A stretch of 64,000 nucleotides of DNA from JACCUZ01 sp038246575 (GTDB taxonomy: Bacteria; Actinomycetota; Actinomycetes; JACCUZ01), in assembly GCA_038246575.1 (NCBI GenBank), contig JBBRVU010000004.1, positions 1 to 64,000 on the forward strand, written 5' to 3'. A model generated the notes under the pieces. That model did not search any database, was not told where the DNA came from, and saw only the letters and a list, made by a program, of their open reading frames with translations. Made by a program: the position numbers and the translations under genes. Below are positions 27,504 to 38,300 of the stretch, in pieces; position 1 is the first letter of the stretch, and each line of letters begins with the position of its first letter.

Positions 27504-27753
27504 GTGCCAGACGAGTGCCGACGATGATCTTGATCGCGAATGAGGTCACCCCATCGGGTCGGACTGGCCCGCCGACCCTTGTTCAAGCGCCTGTTCCATG
27601 CGCGTAGACGGGACCGCTTCTACGTCGGCCAACGGTGCGAAGCGGCTCCTGATGAGATGCTGACAGATCGGTCCTCGGTGCCACCGATGGCGGCCGATCC
27701 CGCTCCCGGGCGGGTTTGGATGATCTATCCCCTTGTGTCCGCCCAACGCGCCA

Positions 27754-27819
27754 GACTGTCACGATGCATTCCGGACACCGGCGGGGATACGCCGGTGTCC
27801 GGACCTATCGGTGACAGTC
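27754..27819. repeat. 66-bp nested palindrome upstream of hsdM
   Basis: The inner part is a perfect 14-bp inverted repeat, TCCGGACACCGGCG (27770-27783) and its complement (27790-27803), with a 6-nt loop GGGATA. The outer part is a perfect 9-bp pair, GACTGTCAC (27754-27762) and GTGACAGTC (27811-27819), with a partly matching spacer (GAT against ATC offset by one base). The structure ends 19 bp before the hsdM GTG. It could be an operator, a cruciform or hairpin controlling the restriction operon, or a recombination site. There is no T-tract, so it is not a typical terminator. Confidence 0.75.
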
Positions 27820-27838
27820 GCTCGAGCGGGATGGTGGC

Positions 27839-29866
27839 GTGAACGGGCTCAAGGACATGGTCGGTTTCATCTGGTCGGTGGCCGACCTGCTCCGAGGCGA
27901 CTACAAGCAGTCTGAGTACGGCAAGGTCGTCCTGCCGCTGACCGTGCTGCGCCGGCTCGACTGCGTCCTTGAGCCCACCAAGGCCGACGTGCTCGCCGCC
28001 CACACCCAGTACGCCGGCAAGATCGGAAACCTCGACCCGATCCTGATCCGCGCCTCCCAACAGCGGTTCTTTAACACCTCGCCACTGAATTTCCCGGGTC
28101 TGCTCGCCGACCCGGAAAATCTCGCGACGAACCTGCGCACCTACATCGACGCCTTTTCCGCCGGCGCCGTTGACGTGCTCGAGAAGTACGGCTTCGACGC
28201 CCAGATCACCCGACTGGACGAAGCCGGACTGCTGTACCAGGTGGTCGCCAAGTTCGCCGACATCGATCTGCACCCGGACAACATTTCCCAGCTGGAGATG
28301 GGCTACATCTTTGAGGAGTTGATCCGCCGCTTCTCGGAAATCAGCAACGAGACCGCGGGGGAGCACTTCACCCCACGTGAGGTTATCCGGCTCATGGTCA
28401 ACCTGCTCCTCGCCGACGAGCACGACACGCTGGCTACCCCGGGCATCGTCAAGACCCTGTACGACCCTGCCTGCGGGACGGGCGGCATGCTCTCGGTGGC
28501 CGAGGACTGGGTTCGGGAGCTCAACCCCGCCGCCCGCCTCGAGGTGTTCGGGCAGGAGCTGAACGGGGAGACGTACGCCATCTGCCGCTCGGACATGATG
28601 CTGAAGGGCCAGGACCCTTCCCACATCGTGTACGGCAACTCATTCAGCCAGGACGGCCACCCGGGGGCTCGTTTCGACTACGCGTTGGCCAACCCACCGT
28701 TCGGCGTGGAGTGGAAGAAGGTCGAGACGTTCATCAAGGACGAGGCCAAGCGCGGCCACGCCGGGAGGTTCGGCGCCGGACTACCCCGGATCAACGACGG
28801 CTCCCTGATGTTCTTGCAGCACATGATCTCCAAGATGAAGCCCGTCTCCGAGGGCGGCTCTCGGCTGGCCATCGTGTTCAACGGCTCACCCCTTTTCAGC
28901 GGCGGCGCGGGGTCCGGCGAGTCCGAAATCCGGCGCTGGATCTTGGAGAACGACTGGCTTGAAGGCATCGTCGCCCTTCCCGACCAGCTGTTCTACAACA
29001 CCAGCATCTCCACCTACTTCTGGATCTTGTCCAATCACAAGCCTGCCGAGCGCAAAGGCAAGGTAGTGCTGCTCGACGCCCGCGAGCACTTCGTGAAGAC
29101 GCGAAAGAGCCTCGGGGAGAAGCGCAAGGAGATCACCCCCGAGCAGATCTCCGAGCTGACCCAGATGTACGCCGACGCCCTCACCATCGTCGCCGACCCG
29201 GCCGCGCCCGGCCACGCGCGGGTCAAGGTGTTCGACACGACGGCGTTCGGCTACCAGCGGATCACGGTCGAGCGGCCGTTGCGGTTACGGTACGAAGTTA
29301 CCGATGACACCCTCGCGATCGTCCGGACGTCGAAGGCATTCTTGGCACTTGAACGCCCATCCACTGCACCCGCCCACCACACGCTTGATGCCGGTCACGC
29401 CGCTGAGCAAGATCGGGTGGCGATTCTGGATGCCCTGCGCGTTCTGGTGGGGACTAGATGTTCGACGAAGAACGAGTTTCGCAAGCTACTGGGGGAGGCC
29501 CTTGAGCAGGCCGGTGTCACTCTAGGAGCCAGGCTTGAGACGGTTGTCCTCGACGCCGCGTCCGTTGCTGATCCAGAAGGCGAGATGCAGTTGGACGCCA
29601 AGGGCCGCCCCCTTGCCGATGCCGACCTACGCTTCACCGAAAACGTGCCGCTCGGTGAGGACATCGACGCATATTTTGGTCGAGTTGTTAGGCCTCATGT
29701 CTCCGACGCCTGGTTGGACCTGACCAAGACGAAGTCGGGCTACGAGATTCCTTTCACGCGGCACTTTTACGCGTATGAGCCACAGCGCGCGCTCAGCGAG
29801 GTTGACGCCGAGATCAAGCAGCTTGAGGCCGAGATCCAGAAGTTGCTCGGCGAGGTAACCAAGTGA
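27839..29866 (+). CDS. hsdM: Type I restriction-modification system, DNA methyltransferase subunit
   Basis: A 675-residue N6-adenine methyltransferase. The N-terminal HsdM_N helical domain (about 5-145) includes SEYGKVVLPLTVLRRLD. The SAM-binding motif DPACGTGGML lies near residue 209 and the catalytic NPPFGVEWK near 284. The C-terminal coiled coil (LSEVDAEIKQLEAEIQKLL) should contact HsdS. It starts at GTG, directly downstream of the 66-bp palindrome. The stop overlaps the hsdS start (GTGA). At 675 residues it is longer than many HsdM proteins (about 500), because of an insert after residue 480. Confidence 0.95.
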   Translation: MNGLKDMVGFIWSVADLLRGDYKQSEYGKVVLPLTVLRRLDCVLEPTKADVLAAHTQYAGKIGNLDPILIRASQQRFFNTSPLNFPGLLADPENLATNLRTYIDAFSAGAVDVLEKYGFDAQITRLDEAGLLYQVVAKFADIDLHPDNISQLEMGYIFEELIRRFSEISNETAGEHFTPREVIRLMVNLLLADEHDTLATPGIVKTLYDPACGTGGMLSVAEDWVRELNPAARLEVFGQELNGETYAICRSDMMLKGQDPSHIVYGNSFSQDGHPGARFDYALANPPFGVEWKKVETFIKDEAKRGHAGRFGAGLPRINDGSLMFLQHMISKMKPVSEGGSRLAIVFNGSPLFSGGAGSGESEIRRWILENDWLEGIVALPDQLFYNTSISTYFWILSNHKPAERKGKVVLLDAREHFVKTRKSLGEKRKEITPEQISELTQMYADALTIVADPAAPGHARVKVFDTTAFGYQRITVERPLRLRYEVTDDTLAIVRTSKAFLALERPSTAPAHHTLDAGHAAEQDRVAILDALRVLVGTRCSTKNEFRKLLGEALEQAGVTLGARLETVVLDAASVADPEGEMQLDAKGRPLADADLRFTENVPLGEDIDAYFGRVVRPHVSDAWLDLTKTKSGYEIPFTRHFYAYEPQRALSEVDAEIKQLEAEIQKLLGEVTK

Positions 29867-31104
29867 GGCCGCAGCTGGCAGTCGATGCCGCAATCACCGG
29901 CAGGCCACCGCAATGGCCAACCCGAGAGCTTCGCTGGGTGACCAGGCTGAGAACTAGACGCAACTCTGCTGGCCTGGCCCAACCTCTCTCGTTAGCGTCG
30001 TCTGGTCGCGTCTACAAGCGAACGGTTGACGTGGATCGTCAGAGGTCCTCTGACGAGACGACACGGAGAGGTTGGCTGGTTGAGCCAGGGGACCTCGTCG
30101 TGAATCCGATGTGGCTCATTGGCGGCGGCATCGCCGTCAGCGACATTCGAGGTGTCGTCAGCCCGGACTACCGCGTGTACCGGTTTGACGACGTAGTTCA
30201 CCCCAAGTACATGCACCACCTACTTCGCAGCAAGCCGTTCATGGATCAGTACCGCCTCTACATTCGCGCCGAAACCACGTTCGACCGCCGAGTGAGCAAG
30301 GAGGATTTCGGGTCTATTCCTGTCACTATCCCGCCGATGCGCCAACAGCAGGCCATCGCTGCCCTCCTTGACGCAGAACTGGGACGTATCGACGGTCTTA
30401 TCCGGATGAGAGAGTCGCAAGTTCGTCTCCTGGAGGAGCGTTCCCAACTCGTTCTCGATGAAGTGCTTAGCCGGTTCGGACGTAGCGTGACTCCTCTGCG
30501 GTACTTGGCTCGAATCGTGGACACGGAACATAGGACCGCGCCCCATGTACCTGAAGGCGGCCACTGGGTGGCCGGCACCGGCTCGCTGCGACAAGGTCAC
30601 ATCCGCAGCGAGATGCTCTACGAGACGGATCCGACTTCGTACGCTCTCTGGACTCGCCGCGGGCGTCCGACGCCAGGGGACGTGCTGCTCACCCGAGAGG
30701 CACCAGTCGGTGAGGTAGCCCTCTATCGCCGGGACGATCCAGCCGCGATCTGCATCGGCCAGCGCGTAGTCCTGGTGAAACCGTCGGAGCGCCTCCTGCC
30801 CGAGTACTTGACGTGGGTCTTGCAGGCTCCGGCCACGCGCAGATTCATCGAGGACGTCACGCAAGGCTCGCTGCACCCCCATCTGAACATGTCTGATGTC
30901 GGACGGATACCCATTCCAGCTCCGGCCATCGACGCGCAAAACCAAACGTTATCGGAGATCTACGCCGTGGTCGGGGGCCAGCGTCGAACGATCGCGGCGC
31001 TGAGCGCATCTGCGGTCCTGCTCCGCGAACGACGGCAGGCGGTCACGACAGCCGCCGTTCTCGGCCAGCTCGACATGCCAACCACACGGGGGGTGGCGTC
31101 GTGA
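29863..31104 (+). CDS. hsdS: Type I restriction-modification system, specificity subunit
   Basis: A 413-residue DNA-recognition subunit with two target-recognition domains, each followed by a conserved helical spacer. The first repeat ends in IPVTIPPMRQQQAIAALLD and the second in IPIPAPAIDAQNQTLSEIY, the usual positions of the proline-containing turn before the coiled-coil spacer. The GTG start overlaps the hsdM stop, and its own stop overlaps hsdR (GTGA). The first domain seems intact from about residue 20. The recognised DNA sequence cannot be predicted from this. Confidence 0.92.
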   Translation: MRPQLAVDAAITGRPPQWPTRELRWVTRLRTRRNSAGLAQPLSLASSGRVYKRTVDVDRQRSSDETTRRGWLVEPGDLVVNPMWLIGGGIAVSDIRGVVSPDYRVYRFDDVVHPKYMHHLLRSKPFMDQYRLYIRAETTFDRRVSKEDFGSIPVTIPPMRQQQAIAALLDAELGRIDGLIRMRESQVRLLEERSQLVLDEVLSRFGRSVTPLRYLARIVDTEHRTAPHVPEGGHWVAGTGSLRQGHIRSEMLYETDPTSYALWTRRGRPTPGDVLLTREAPVGEVALYRRDDPAAICIGQRVVLVKPSERLLPEYLTWVLQAPATRRFIEDVTQGSLHPHLNMSDVGRIPIPAPAIDAQNQTLSEIYAVVGGQRRTIAALSASAVLLRERRQAVTTAAVLGQLDMPTTRGVAS

Positions 31105-34100
31105 CTCGCGCACATGTGGAGGAGAAGTTCGAGGCCGCGATCGAGGCGGAACTGCTCGCCGGCGGTTGGCTTCGAGGGTCCCCGGGGGACTTCCGGCCGG
31201 AGCTCGGCCTGGACACCACCCAGCTGTTCGCGTTCATCCGCGACACCCAGGGCAAGGATTGGGCGAAGCTGGCCGGCTTCCACGGCGGGGACCCCGACGT
31301 CGCCCAGTGGAAGTTCGCCCAGCGGGTGGCGGCCGAGCTGGACCAGCGAGGCACGCTCGACGTGCTCCGGCACGGGGTGACCGACCACGGCGTGAAGTTC
31401 AAGCTCGCCTACTTCGCCCCGGCGAGCACCGTCACCCCCGCCTTGGTCGCGCTGCACGCGGCGAACCGGCTCGCGGTCACCCGGCAGCTGCGCTACTCGG
31501 CCAAGACGACCGACGAGCTCGACCTGGCGCTGTTCGTCAACGGCATCCCGACCGCCACGGCCGAACTGAAGAACCCGCTCACTGGGCAGACCGTCGAGCA
31601 CGCCAAGACCCAGTACCGCAAAGACCGGGACCCGCGAGAGCTGCTCTTCGCCAAGCGCACGCTGGTCCACTTCGCGGTGGATCCCGACCTGGTGTTCCTC
31701 ACGACCCGCCTAGCGGGGGCGAAGACCAGGTTCCTGCCGTTCAACCTGGGTACCGGCGGTCCGGGCAATCAGGGCGGGGCGGGCAACCCGGACACGGACG
31801 CGTCGTACCGAACGGCCTACCTGTGGCAGTCGGTGTGGGCCCGGGACAACTGGATGGACCTGCTGCGCCGGTTCATCCACGTGGAAGACCCGGCCATGTC
31901 CGCGAAGAAAGGCGCGAAGACCACTGCCGGCGGGAAGACCCCGGTGCACTCCCGACCGCTGATCTTCCCTCGCCTGCACCAGTGGCACGCCGTCCGCCAC
32001 CTGGCCGCGCACGCGGCGACCCACGGGGCGGGGCACAACTACCTGGTCCAGCACTCGGCCGGCTCGGGCAAGTCCAACACGATCGCCTGGCTGGCCCACC
32101 GGCTGTCCTCGCTGCATACCCCGGGCGAACAGTCGGCCCTCGACCCGGACGCGGCCTCCGCTGGACTGGGCGTGAACCAGAAGGTGTTCTCCAAAGTCAT
32201 CGTCATCACGGACCGCCGAGTGCTGGACCGTCAGTTGCAGGACACCATCTTCCAGTTCGACCACAAGGTCGGGGTCGTGGAGAAGATCGACAAGCGCTCC
32301 GCGCAGCTCGCTGCGGCCCTGGCCGGGGAGACCGCTCAGGTCATCATCACCACTTTGCAGAAGTTCCCCTACGTCCTGGACCAGGTCGGCAAGCTGGCAG
32401 GTTCACGCTTCGCCGTCATCGTGGACGAGGCGCACTCGTCTCAGACGGGCGAGACCGCGAAGGCCCTCAAGCAGGTCCTCACCGAGGGCGCGGACGCCGA
32501 GCTGACCGCAGACGGCGACGCCGTCCTGCTGGCCGCCGAGGTCGCCGCCGCGGTCTCCGAGGACGCAGATGACGCCTCGGACCCGCTGGTGTCCTCCGCG
32601 GTGGCCCGCGGCCGGCACGAGAACCTGTCGTTCTTCGCGTTCACCGCGACCCCCAAGGCGAAAACCCTCGAGCTGTTCGGCACGAAGGCCACCAGCCCAG
32701 CCGGAACCGTGACGATGCGCCCGTTCCACGTGTACTCGATGCGCCAGGCCATCGAGGAGGGCTTCATCCTCGACGTGCTGATGAACTACGTCACCTACGC
32801 CACCTACTACAAGCTCACCCGGACCGACCCTCAGCCCGGCACGGACGTGGACAAGCGCAAGGCCGCGGCGCACCTGGCCCGGTTTGCCTCGCTGCACCCC
32901 TCGAACATGAGCCAGCGGGCCGAGATCATCGTCGAGCACTTCCGGGCGCACACCGCCGAGCGGCTTGGGGGCCGGGCCAAGGCCATGGTGGTCACCCGGT
33001 CCCGGCTGCACGCGGTACGCACCTACGACGCCATCAAGGCCTACGTGCAGGCTCGCGGGTACACCGGCCTCGGCGCGCTGGTCGCGTTCTCGGGGACGGT
33101 CAGCGACGGCGGCGTGGAGTACACCGAGGCTTTCCTCAACGGGATCCCCGAGTCTGCTCTGCCGGACCGGTTCGGCTACACCGCCGCCGACGACCCGGGC
33201 GCCGGAACGCCTGGCGCCGAGCAAGACCGGGAGTACCACGTCCTGGCCGTGGCGGAGAAGTACCAGACCGGCTTCGACCAGCCGCTCCTGACGACCATGT
33301 ACGTGGACAAGAAGCTCGAAGGCGTCAAGGCCGTGCAGACCCTGTCCCGGCTGAACCGCACCCACCCGTTGAAATCCCAGGACGACGTCTTCGTGCTGGA
33401 CTTCGCCAACGCGGCGGAGGACATCCAGGACGCGTTCCGGCCCTACTACGAGACCACGATCGCCGAGCCGACCGACCCGAACCTGCTCTACACCGCCCAG
33501 ACCGACGTGATGAGCCACGGCCTGCTCGTCGAGTCGGAGATGACCGCCTACGTGGAGGCGCTGCTCGCCACCGGCGGGGATGTCGGCACCCACGCGAAGC
33601 TGTACCAGCACACCAACCCGGCCCGGGACCGCTACGTCGCCCGACTCGAGGACGACCGGGTCAAGGCCGAGGAGTTCCGGACAGCGCTGCGCGACTTCAC
33701 CCGGGCCTACGCCTTCCTCGCGCAGGTCGTACCGTTCCACGACCCGGAGCTCGAACGGCTCTACCTGTACGGCAAGGCGCTCCTCACCCGGCTTCCGCGT
33801 AGTGAGGACGCCGGGGTGGACATCGGCCAGGTGGACCTGACCCATCTGCGCATCACCAAGACCGGCCAGCACAACGTGAACCTGGGCGCCGGCGAGGGGG
33901 AGCAGCTCGTCGAGGGCTTCACCGGCGGCGGCCGTGGCCCGGAGCACGCGCCAGAGATGGCGCCGATCGAGGCGGTCATCGAGGCGCTCAACGAACGCCT
34001 CGGCGGCATCCTCACCGACGCCGACAAGGTCTGGGTCCAGCAGGCCTTGACATACGCCGCCGCAGACCAGGAGATCACCACCGCGGCCAAGGTCAACTCG

Positions 34101-34292
34101 GAGGAGAACTTCGGCTACGTCTTCGACGGGAAGTTCCAGGATCTAGTCCTGACCCGCCACGACGCAAACGCCGAGCTGATCGGCCGGGTGTTCGCCAACG
34201 CGGACACCACCGAGTTCTTCACCCGCCTGGCACGCAAGGTCGTCTACGAGATGGCGCGGGAGGCAGCCAAAGTCGAGCCCGGATCGGCGTGA
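31101..34292 (+). CDS. hsdR: Type I restriction-modification system, endonuclease/translocase subunit
   Basis: A 1063-residue restriction subunit. The N-terminal PD-(D/E)XK nuclease domain shows its ExK-type motif in TATAELKNPLTGQTVEHA near residue 154. The SF2 translocase has a P-loop SAGSGKSNTIAWL near 319, a DEAH box (IVDEAHSSQ) near 441, FTATPKAKTLELFG near 515, and TGFDQPLLTTMYVDKKL then QTLSRLNRT near 740-755. The C-terminal helical domain should bind the HsdM2S core. All three genes are intact and coupled, so the system looks functional. It would protect the ICE and its host against incoming DNA. Confidence 0.95.
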   Translation: MTRAHVEEKFEAAIEAELLAGGWLRGSPGDFRPELGLDTTQLFAFIRDTQGKDWAKLAGFHGGDPDVAQWKFAQRVAAELDQRGTLDVLRHGVTDHGVKFKLAYFAPASTVTPALVALHAANRLAVTRQLRYSAKTTDELDLALFVNGIPTATAELKNPLTGQTVEHAKTQYRKDRDPRELLFAKRTLVHFAVDPDLVFLTTRLAGAKTRFLPFNLGTGGPGNQGGAGNPDTDASYRTAYLWQSVWARDNWMDLLRRFIHVEDPAMSAKKGAKTTAGGKTPVHSRPLIFPRLHQWHAVRHLAAHAATHGAGHNYLVQHSAGSGKSNTIAWLAHRLSSLHTPGEQSALDPDAASAGLGVNQKVFSKVIVITDRRVLDRQLQDTIFQFDHKVGVVEKIDKRSAQLAAALAGETAQVIITTLQKFPYVLDQVGKLAGSRFAVIVDEAHSSQTGETAKALKQVLTEGADAELTADGDAVLLAAEVAAAVSEDADDASDPLVSSAVARGRHENLSFFAFTATPKAKTLELFGTKATSPAGTVTMRPFHVYSMRQAIEEGFILDVLMNYVTYATYYKLTRTDPQPGTDVDKRKAAAHLARFASLHPSNMSQRAEIIVEHFRAHTAERLGGRAKAMVVTRSRLHAVRTYDAIKAYVQARGYTGLGALVAFSGTVSDGGVEYTEAFLNGIPESALPDRFGYTAADDPGAGTPGAEQDREYHVLAVAEKYQTGFDQPLLTTMYVDKKLEGVKAVQTLSRLNRTHPLKSQDDVFVLDFANAAEDIQDAFRPYYETTIAEPTDPNLLYTAQTDVMSHGLLVESEMTAYVEALLATGGDVGTHAKLYQHTNPARDRYVARLEDDRVKAEEFRTALRDFTRAYAFLAQVVPFHDPELERLYLYGKALLTRLPRSEDAGVDIGQVDLTHLRITKTGQHNVNLGAGEGEQLVEGFTGGGRGPEHAPEMAPIEAVIEALNERLGGILTDADKVWVQQALTYAAADQEITTAAKVNSEENFGYVFDGKFQDLVLTRHDANAELIGRVFANADTTEFFTRLARKVVYEMAREAAKVEPGSA

Positions 34293-35396
34293 AGGCGAGA
34301 AGCGAAGTCCGGGTTCAAGGGGCGGTCTGCCCGGAGGGTTGCCCCCGTCGGACACCGCGGCTTGGGCGTCCAAGTGCGGGTGGAGCGGCCGCGCGCTCAC
34401 CGGTTCGCTCCAGAAGTCGGGCGGTCACAACCAAGAAACTCGCTTCCCAGTTCGGCACCCGGCGCTGCGCGAGAGTCCTGCGCCGACGAAGATCGCGGCA
34501 TTCCCTACCTCGGCGGCAGCTCCGAAAGTGTCGATTAGCTCAAGGCCAGTGACGGGCACGTGTCAAGTATCGCCGAGCGGCGCCGCCAACCAGACTCTTC
34601 AGGCCCAGCAGGAGCGGCGTCAGTAGTGGGCTACTCGCAAGCCCTCATAGGTGGCGGATGGCGCCGCCGGGACTGGCGGCTTACGTAATTGATCGACGCA
34701 TTGCGCCGGCGACCTATGCGTCAGTCGTTCGTTGAACTGGGTCAACGAGCCGACCAAGGCGTTCATCGCCCGCCACGGCGTACACGAGGTGACCACGACC
34801 ATCCTCGGGGCGGACGAGGTGCGCGACCTGGTTGAGAAGATGCTGAAGTCGTCCGGACGCCGGGTCGATCTCTCGACCCCCTTCATCGAGGCGAATAGCC
34901 GAATGGGATACGTCCAGCAAGGTTCCTACCTTGCGATGGGCCGCCGCGCACCGCGCGCCACCGTCGACGCCCGGTGGGGCGATCGACGTGCTGGTCGCGC
35001 ATCTGAAAGTCAGAAGCTCGTGACGTACCTGACCACGAAGGACGAAGGTGAACAGGCCCGGTACACGGCGTACGCGCTGTCCTGCCGCGCCGCCGAAGCC
35101 ACCACCGACGGCTTCTCCCAGCGGCCGAGTCCGCTGAGGTTGGTGCGGCCGCCGCGGAGCTGATCGCCTCGGCACGCCGCATCGCCGGAACAGCCATGTA
35201 CGCGGCGGAAGGCCGAACCCATCACCACGGACGCCAACATGATCATCCCATCTGAGTTGGTCGACCCCTCCAGGCTGCTGTCCACGAGGATGAGTACGCC
35301 CGCGCGGTGAGCGCGCACTTGGACCGGTTGGCCCCGTGGTGGACCCGGTGACGGACGTACGGGCCGGCGGCGAGGGCCGCGGAAATCTCAGATGGA
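34293..35396 (+). other. 1.1-kb stretch with only a degraded ATPase relic
   Basis: Apart from the TadA/CpaF-like piece at 34738-34893, no frame on either strand has recognisable domains or good initiation signals. Long minus-strand frames here are Arg/Pro-rich artefacts of high G+C. A direct transition from hsdR to non-coding sequence and then to the opposite-strand helicase suggests a junction between separately acquired modules. Confidence 0.5.
34738..34893 (+). pseudogene. TadA/CpaF-type ATPase relic, N-terminal piece
   Basis: A 52-codon stretch in a 143-codon frame (34732-35163). It reads VNEPTKAFIARHGVHEVTT, then DEVRDLVEKMLKSSGRRVD and LSTPFIEA, the pattern of the TadA/CpaF region just before the nucleotide-binding core. 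After the GCG at 34891-34893 the similarity stops and the frame becomes unlike this family. The continuation expected in an intact protein (MLPDGSRLHVVIPDITR) occurs on the same strand at 43.5 kb. No other gene is supported between 34293 and 35396. Confidence 0.5.
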
Positions 35397-38300
35397 CTAG
35401 CCGGCGACGTTTTGTGCGTCGCTTAGAGCCACCACGATGCGCCTGCCGCGCTTCGCGAACCCCAGCTCCCGCATCAGCAGCAGCAGCTCTTCTTCGCGGG
35501 TGCGCAGCACCCCGTCGCTGCGGACATGACGGACTAGCCGCACCAGGTCCGCGGGGGCGTACTTGTCGATGGTCAGTCCGCGTGCCAGCCGCGGTCGGGG
35601 CGTGGTGCGCTGGGCCTCGGCGATGTGCCACGTCGGAGTGGGCTCAGCCGGGAGGTCATCCTCGTCGTCGAGGTCCGCGTCCGCGGTGAGCGCGTCCTGG
35701 TAGGCCTTGACGGTGGTTGCGACCTCGCGGTCGCAGTCGTTGAACCAGTCGGTGCTCCAGATGCGGTGGAAGGTCCAGCCGCGGTCCTCGAGGAGCCGCT
35801 GACGGAGCCGGTCACGTTCGCGGGCGATGTGCCCCGAGTGGTAGTTGGCGCCATCGGCCTCTATGGCCATGACGTACCGGCCGGGGTGGTCAGGGTGCCG
35901 GACAGCGAAGTCGAGCCGGTAGGACCCGACACCGACCTGCGGAGCGAGATCCATGCCCGCGATGGTGAGCCGATCCCGGACATCCATCTCGAACGGGTTT
36001 AGGGAGATGTTCCGGTTGCCGCTGCCGCCTGTGAGTTCACCGGTCGCGACGAACCGCACGAACCGGTGCATGAGCCGGTAGCCGTCGGAATCGTGTCCGT
36101 CGTCGCGCATGTCGTCGGCGGCGAAGCTGGTAACCAGGGTCAACCGGGCCCGGGCCCGGCTGATCGCCACGTTCAGCCGCCGTTCACCGCCGGGCTTGAG
36201 CAGCGGACCCCAGAACAGGCGCAGCTGCCCGTCCGCGCTCTTTCCGTAGCCGACGGACAGGATGATGGCGTCGCGCTCGTCACCCTGGACGCGCTCGATG
36301 TTCTTGACGAAGAACGGCTCGCGGTCATCGGCGTCGAGGACCTCCTCGAGGTCAGGTTCAGCGGCGAACGCCGCGTCGAGCGCGGCCTCGATGCGGCGGG
36401 TGTGCGGGATACCGAACGTGATGACGCCGAGGGTTTCAGTCGGCTTGGTCCGCGCGTGGTCGAGAACCAGGTCGACGACGCGGCGAACCTCGTCGTCCGG
36501 GCTGTTGGTACCGCCCTTGATGCCGGTGCTCGGCGGGACCACTTCGTGCCGTAGGCAGCCGTGGCCGTCCGCGGCGGGGAACGTTGTGAGGGACCAGTCG
36601 TAAATGTAGGCGTTCGAGGTGGCGATGAGGCGCTCGTCGCGAGACCGGTAGTGCCACAGCAGCCGGCGCTCCTGTCCGGCAAGGACGCGGGCGAACGCGA
36701 ACAGGATGCTCTCGGTGTCGCGGGTGTACGTCTCGGCGGTCCGGCGTGGCGGCTCGGGGGCCGGGGCGTCCTCGTCGAGAGCCGCGTCCTCGGCGGCAGC
36801 CTCTGCGGCCAGCGCGTCCTGCTCGGTCCGCCCGGGGCCGGCCGCGTCAGGCCCGGCCTGGTCCTCGAGGACCTTGGTGAAGAACTCGGTCGGCGGGAGC
36901 TGGCGGCTGTCGCCCGCGACGATGGCCTGCGGGGCGCGCACCAGGGCCGGGATGGCATCTGCGGGCTTGACCTGACTGGCCTCGTCGAAGATGACCACGT
37001 CGAAGCAGGCCGTGGCCGGCAGCAACCGGGACACCTGCAGCGGGCTCATCGCCCAACACGGCTTGACGGCGGTCATCACGTCGGGGGCTTCGTCGAACAG
37101 TCGCCGCACCGCCTTGTAGTTGCGCTTGCGGGTCAGCTCACGCTTGAGCGTGAGGTGCTGCTCCTCGTGCGTGTCGAGGACGCGGACGAGGCGGGTCGCG
37201 GCGGCGCGACGGACTCGGGCGGCGTTGGCATCGAGATGCTCGCGGTCGCGGGTCTGGAACTCGCCGGCGGCACGGTCGAGGTCCTCGCCGGTGACGCCGG
37301 CGAGCGACGGGTCGGTCGTGAGGGCCTGGTCGAGGGCGGAGTGGATGGCGGCGTAGCGGAGCAGCGTCGCGGCGCTGACGGGGTCGGTGCTGACCGTGTC
37401 GCTGGCGATGCCGGCTTCGCGGCGCAGGGTCGTGAGGAGCGGCCCGCAGCCGGCCGCGTTCAGCTGAGCATCGAGGTCGTGCAGCCGCGGAAGCACGGCA
37501 CGGGTCTGGTCGTCGTAGAGCTGGCCCAGCACTCCGGGAAGGTCGGTGAGTGGAGTCGTGTGCAGGTCGATGTGCTGCACTGACCTGGCGAGGACCGTGA
37601 GGGCTTCGCCCAGCGAGCTGAAGGCGTCGGCGGCCGCCGGTAGCGCGGGAGACGGTCGGGCGGCGCCGACGGCGCCGAGGCTGGACCAGGTCGCACGAAG
37701 CGCCTTGGCTCGCTGCAGGAGCCTGTGGACGTCGGCATCGCCAGGTGTGCCGTCGGCGACCAGCCCGCGGGCGTCCTTGCGTACACGGCGTCGTTCGCCC
37801 CAGCCGAGCTTCGGCCCTTGCGCCTTGCGGTAGGTCTTGTCGGTGGCGGCGAGCAGCCGTTCCAGGGCAGCCTCGTCGAGGGCTGGGTCGAGCGCGCCGG
37901 GGACTGCTGCGGTGAGGTCTGCGGCTTCCTCCGCGGTGCCGACGAGCTGCTGCGCTTCCTCCTGGGTGGCCGCCTCGCGGATGCCGAGGTCGCGCGCCAG
38001 GTCGCCGAGGGCGCCCACGGCGACCGGCAGGTGGACGCTGCGGGCGGCGACCAGTGCCTGGTTGGCGGCGGCGACCGCGTCAGCGGTGGTCAGCGCGGTG
38101 ACCGACCAGCCGGGTCGGGTCAGCCGGTCGGCTTGCAGACCACCCTTGTTGTCGAGCTCGCCGATGGCGTCGGCGTGCATGTCGAGGTCGAGCGGACCCC
38201 AGGCGTCCAGGATGGCGGCCGACAGCCGCAGCGGCGTGACGTCCTTCGGTAGACCGTAGGACAGCGCGAGCAGGTCGGCGACGGTGATGCCCCACGCGTG

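Larger units (their letters stand above)
27369..27838 (+). other. Divergent intergenic region between relaxase and hsdM
   Basis: This 470-bp stretch separates the minus-strand relaxase from the plus-strand restriction operon and encodes nothing convincing. It must contain both promoters. It also holds two inverted-repeat structures, listed separately, and an A/T-rich spacer (GGCAAACAAATT) unusual for this genome. Confidence 0.6.
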
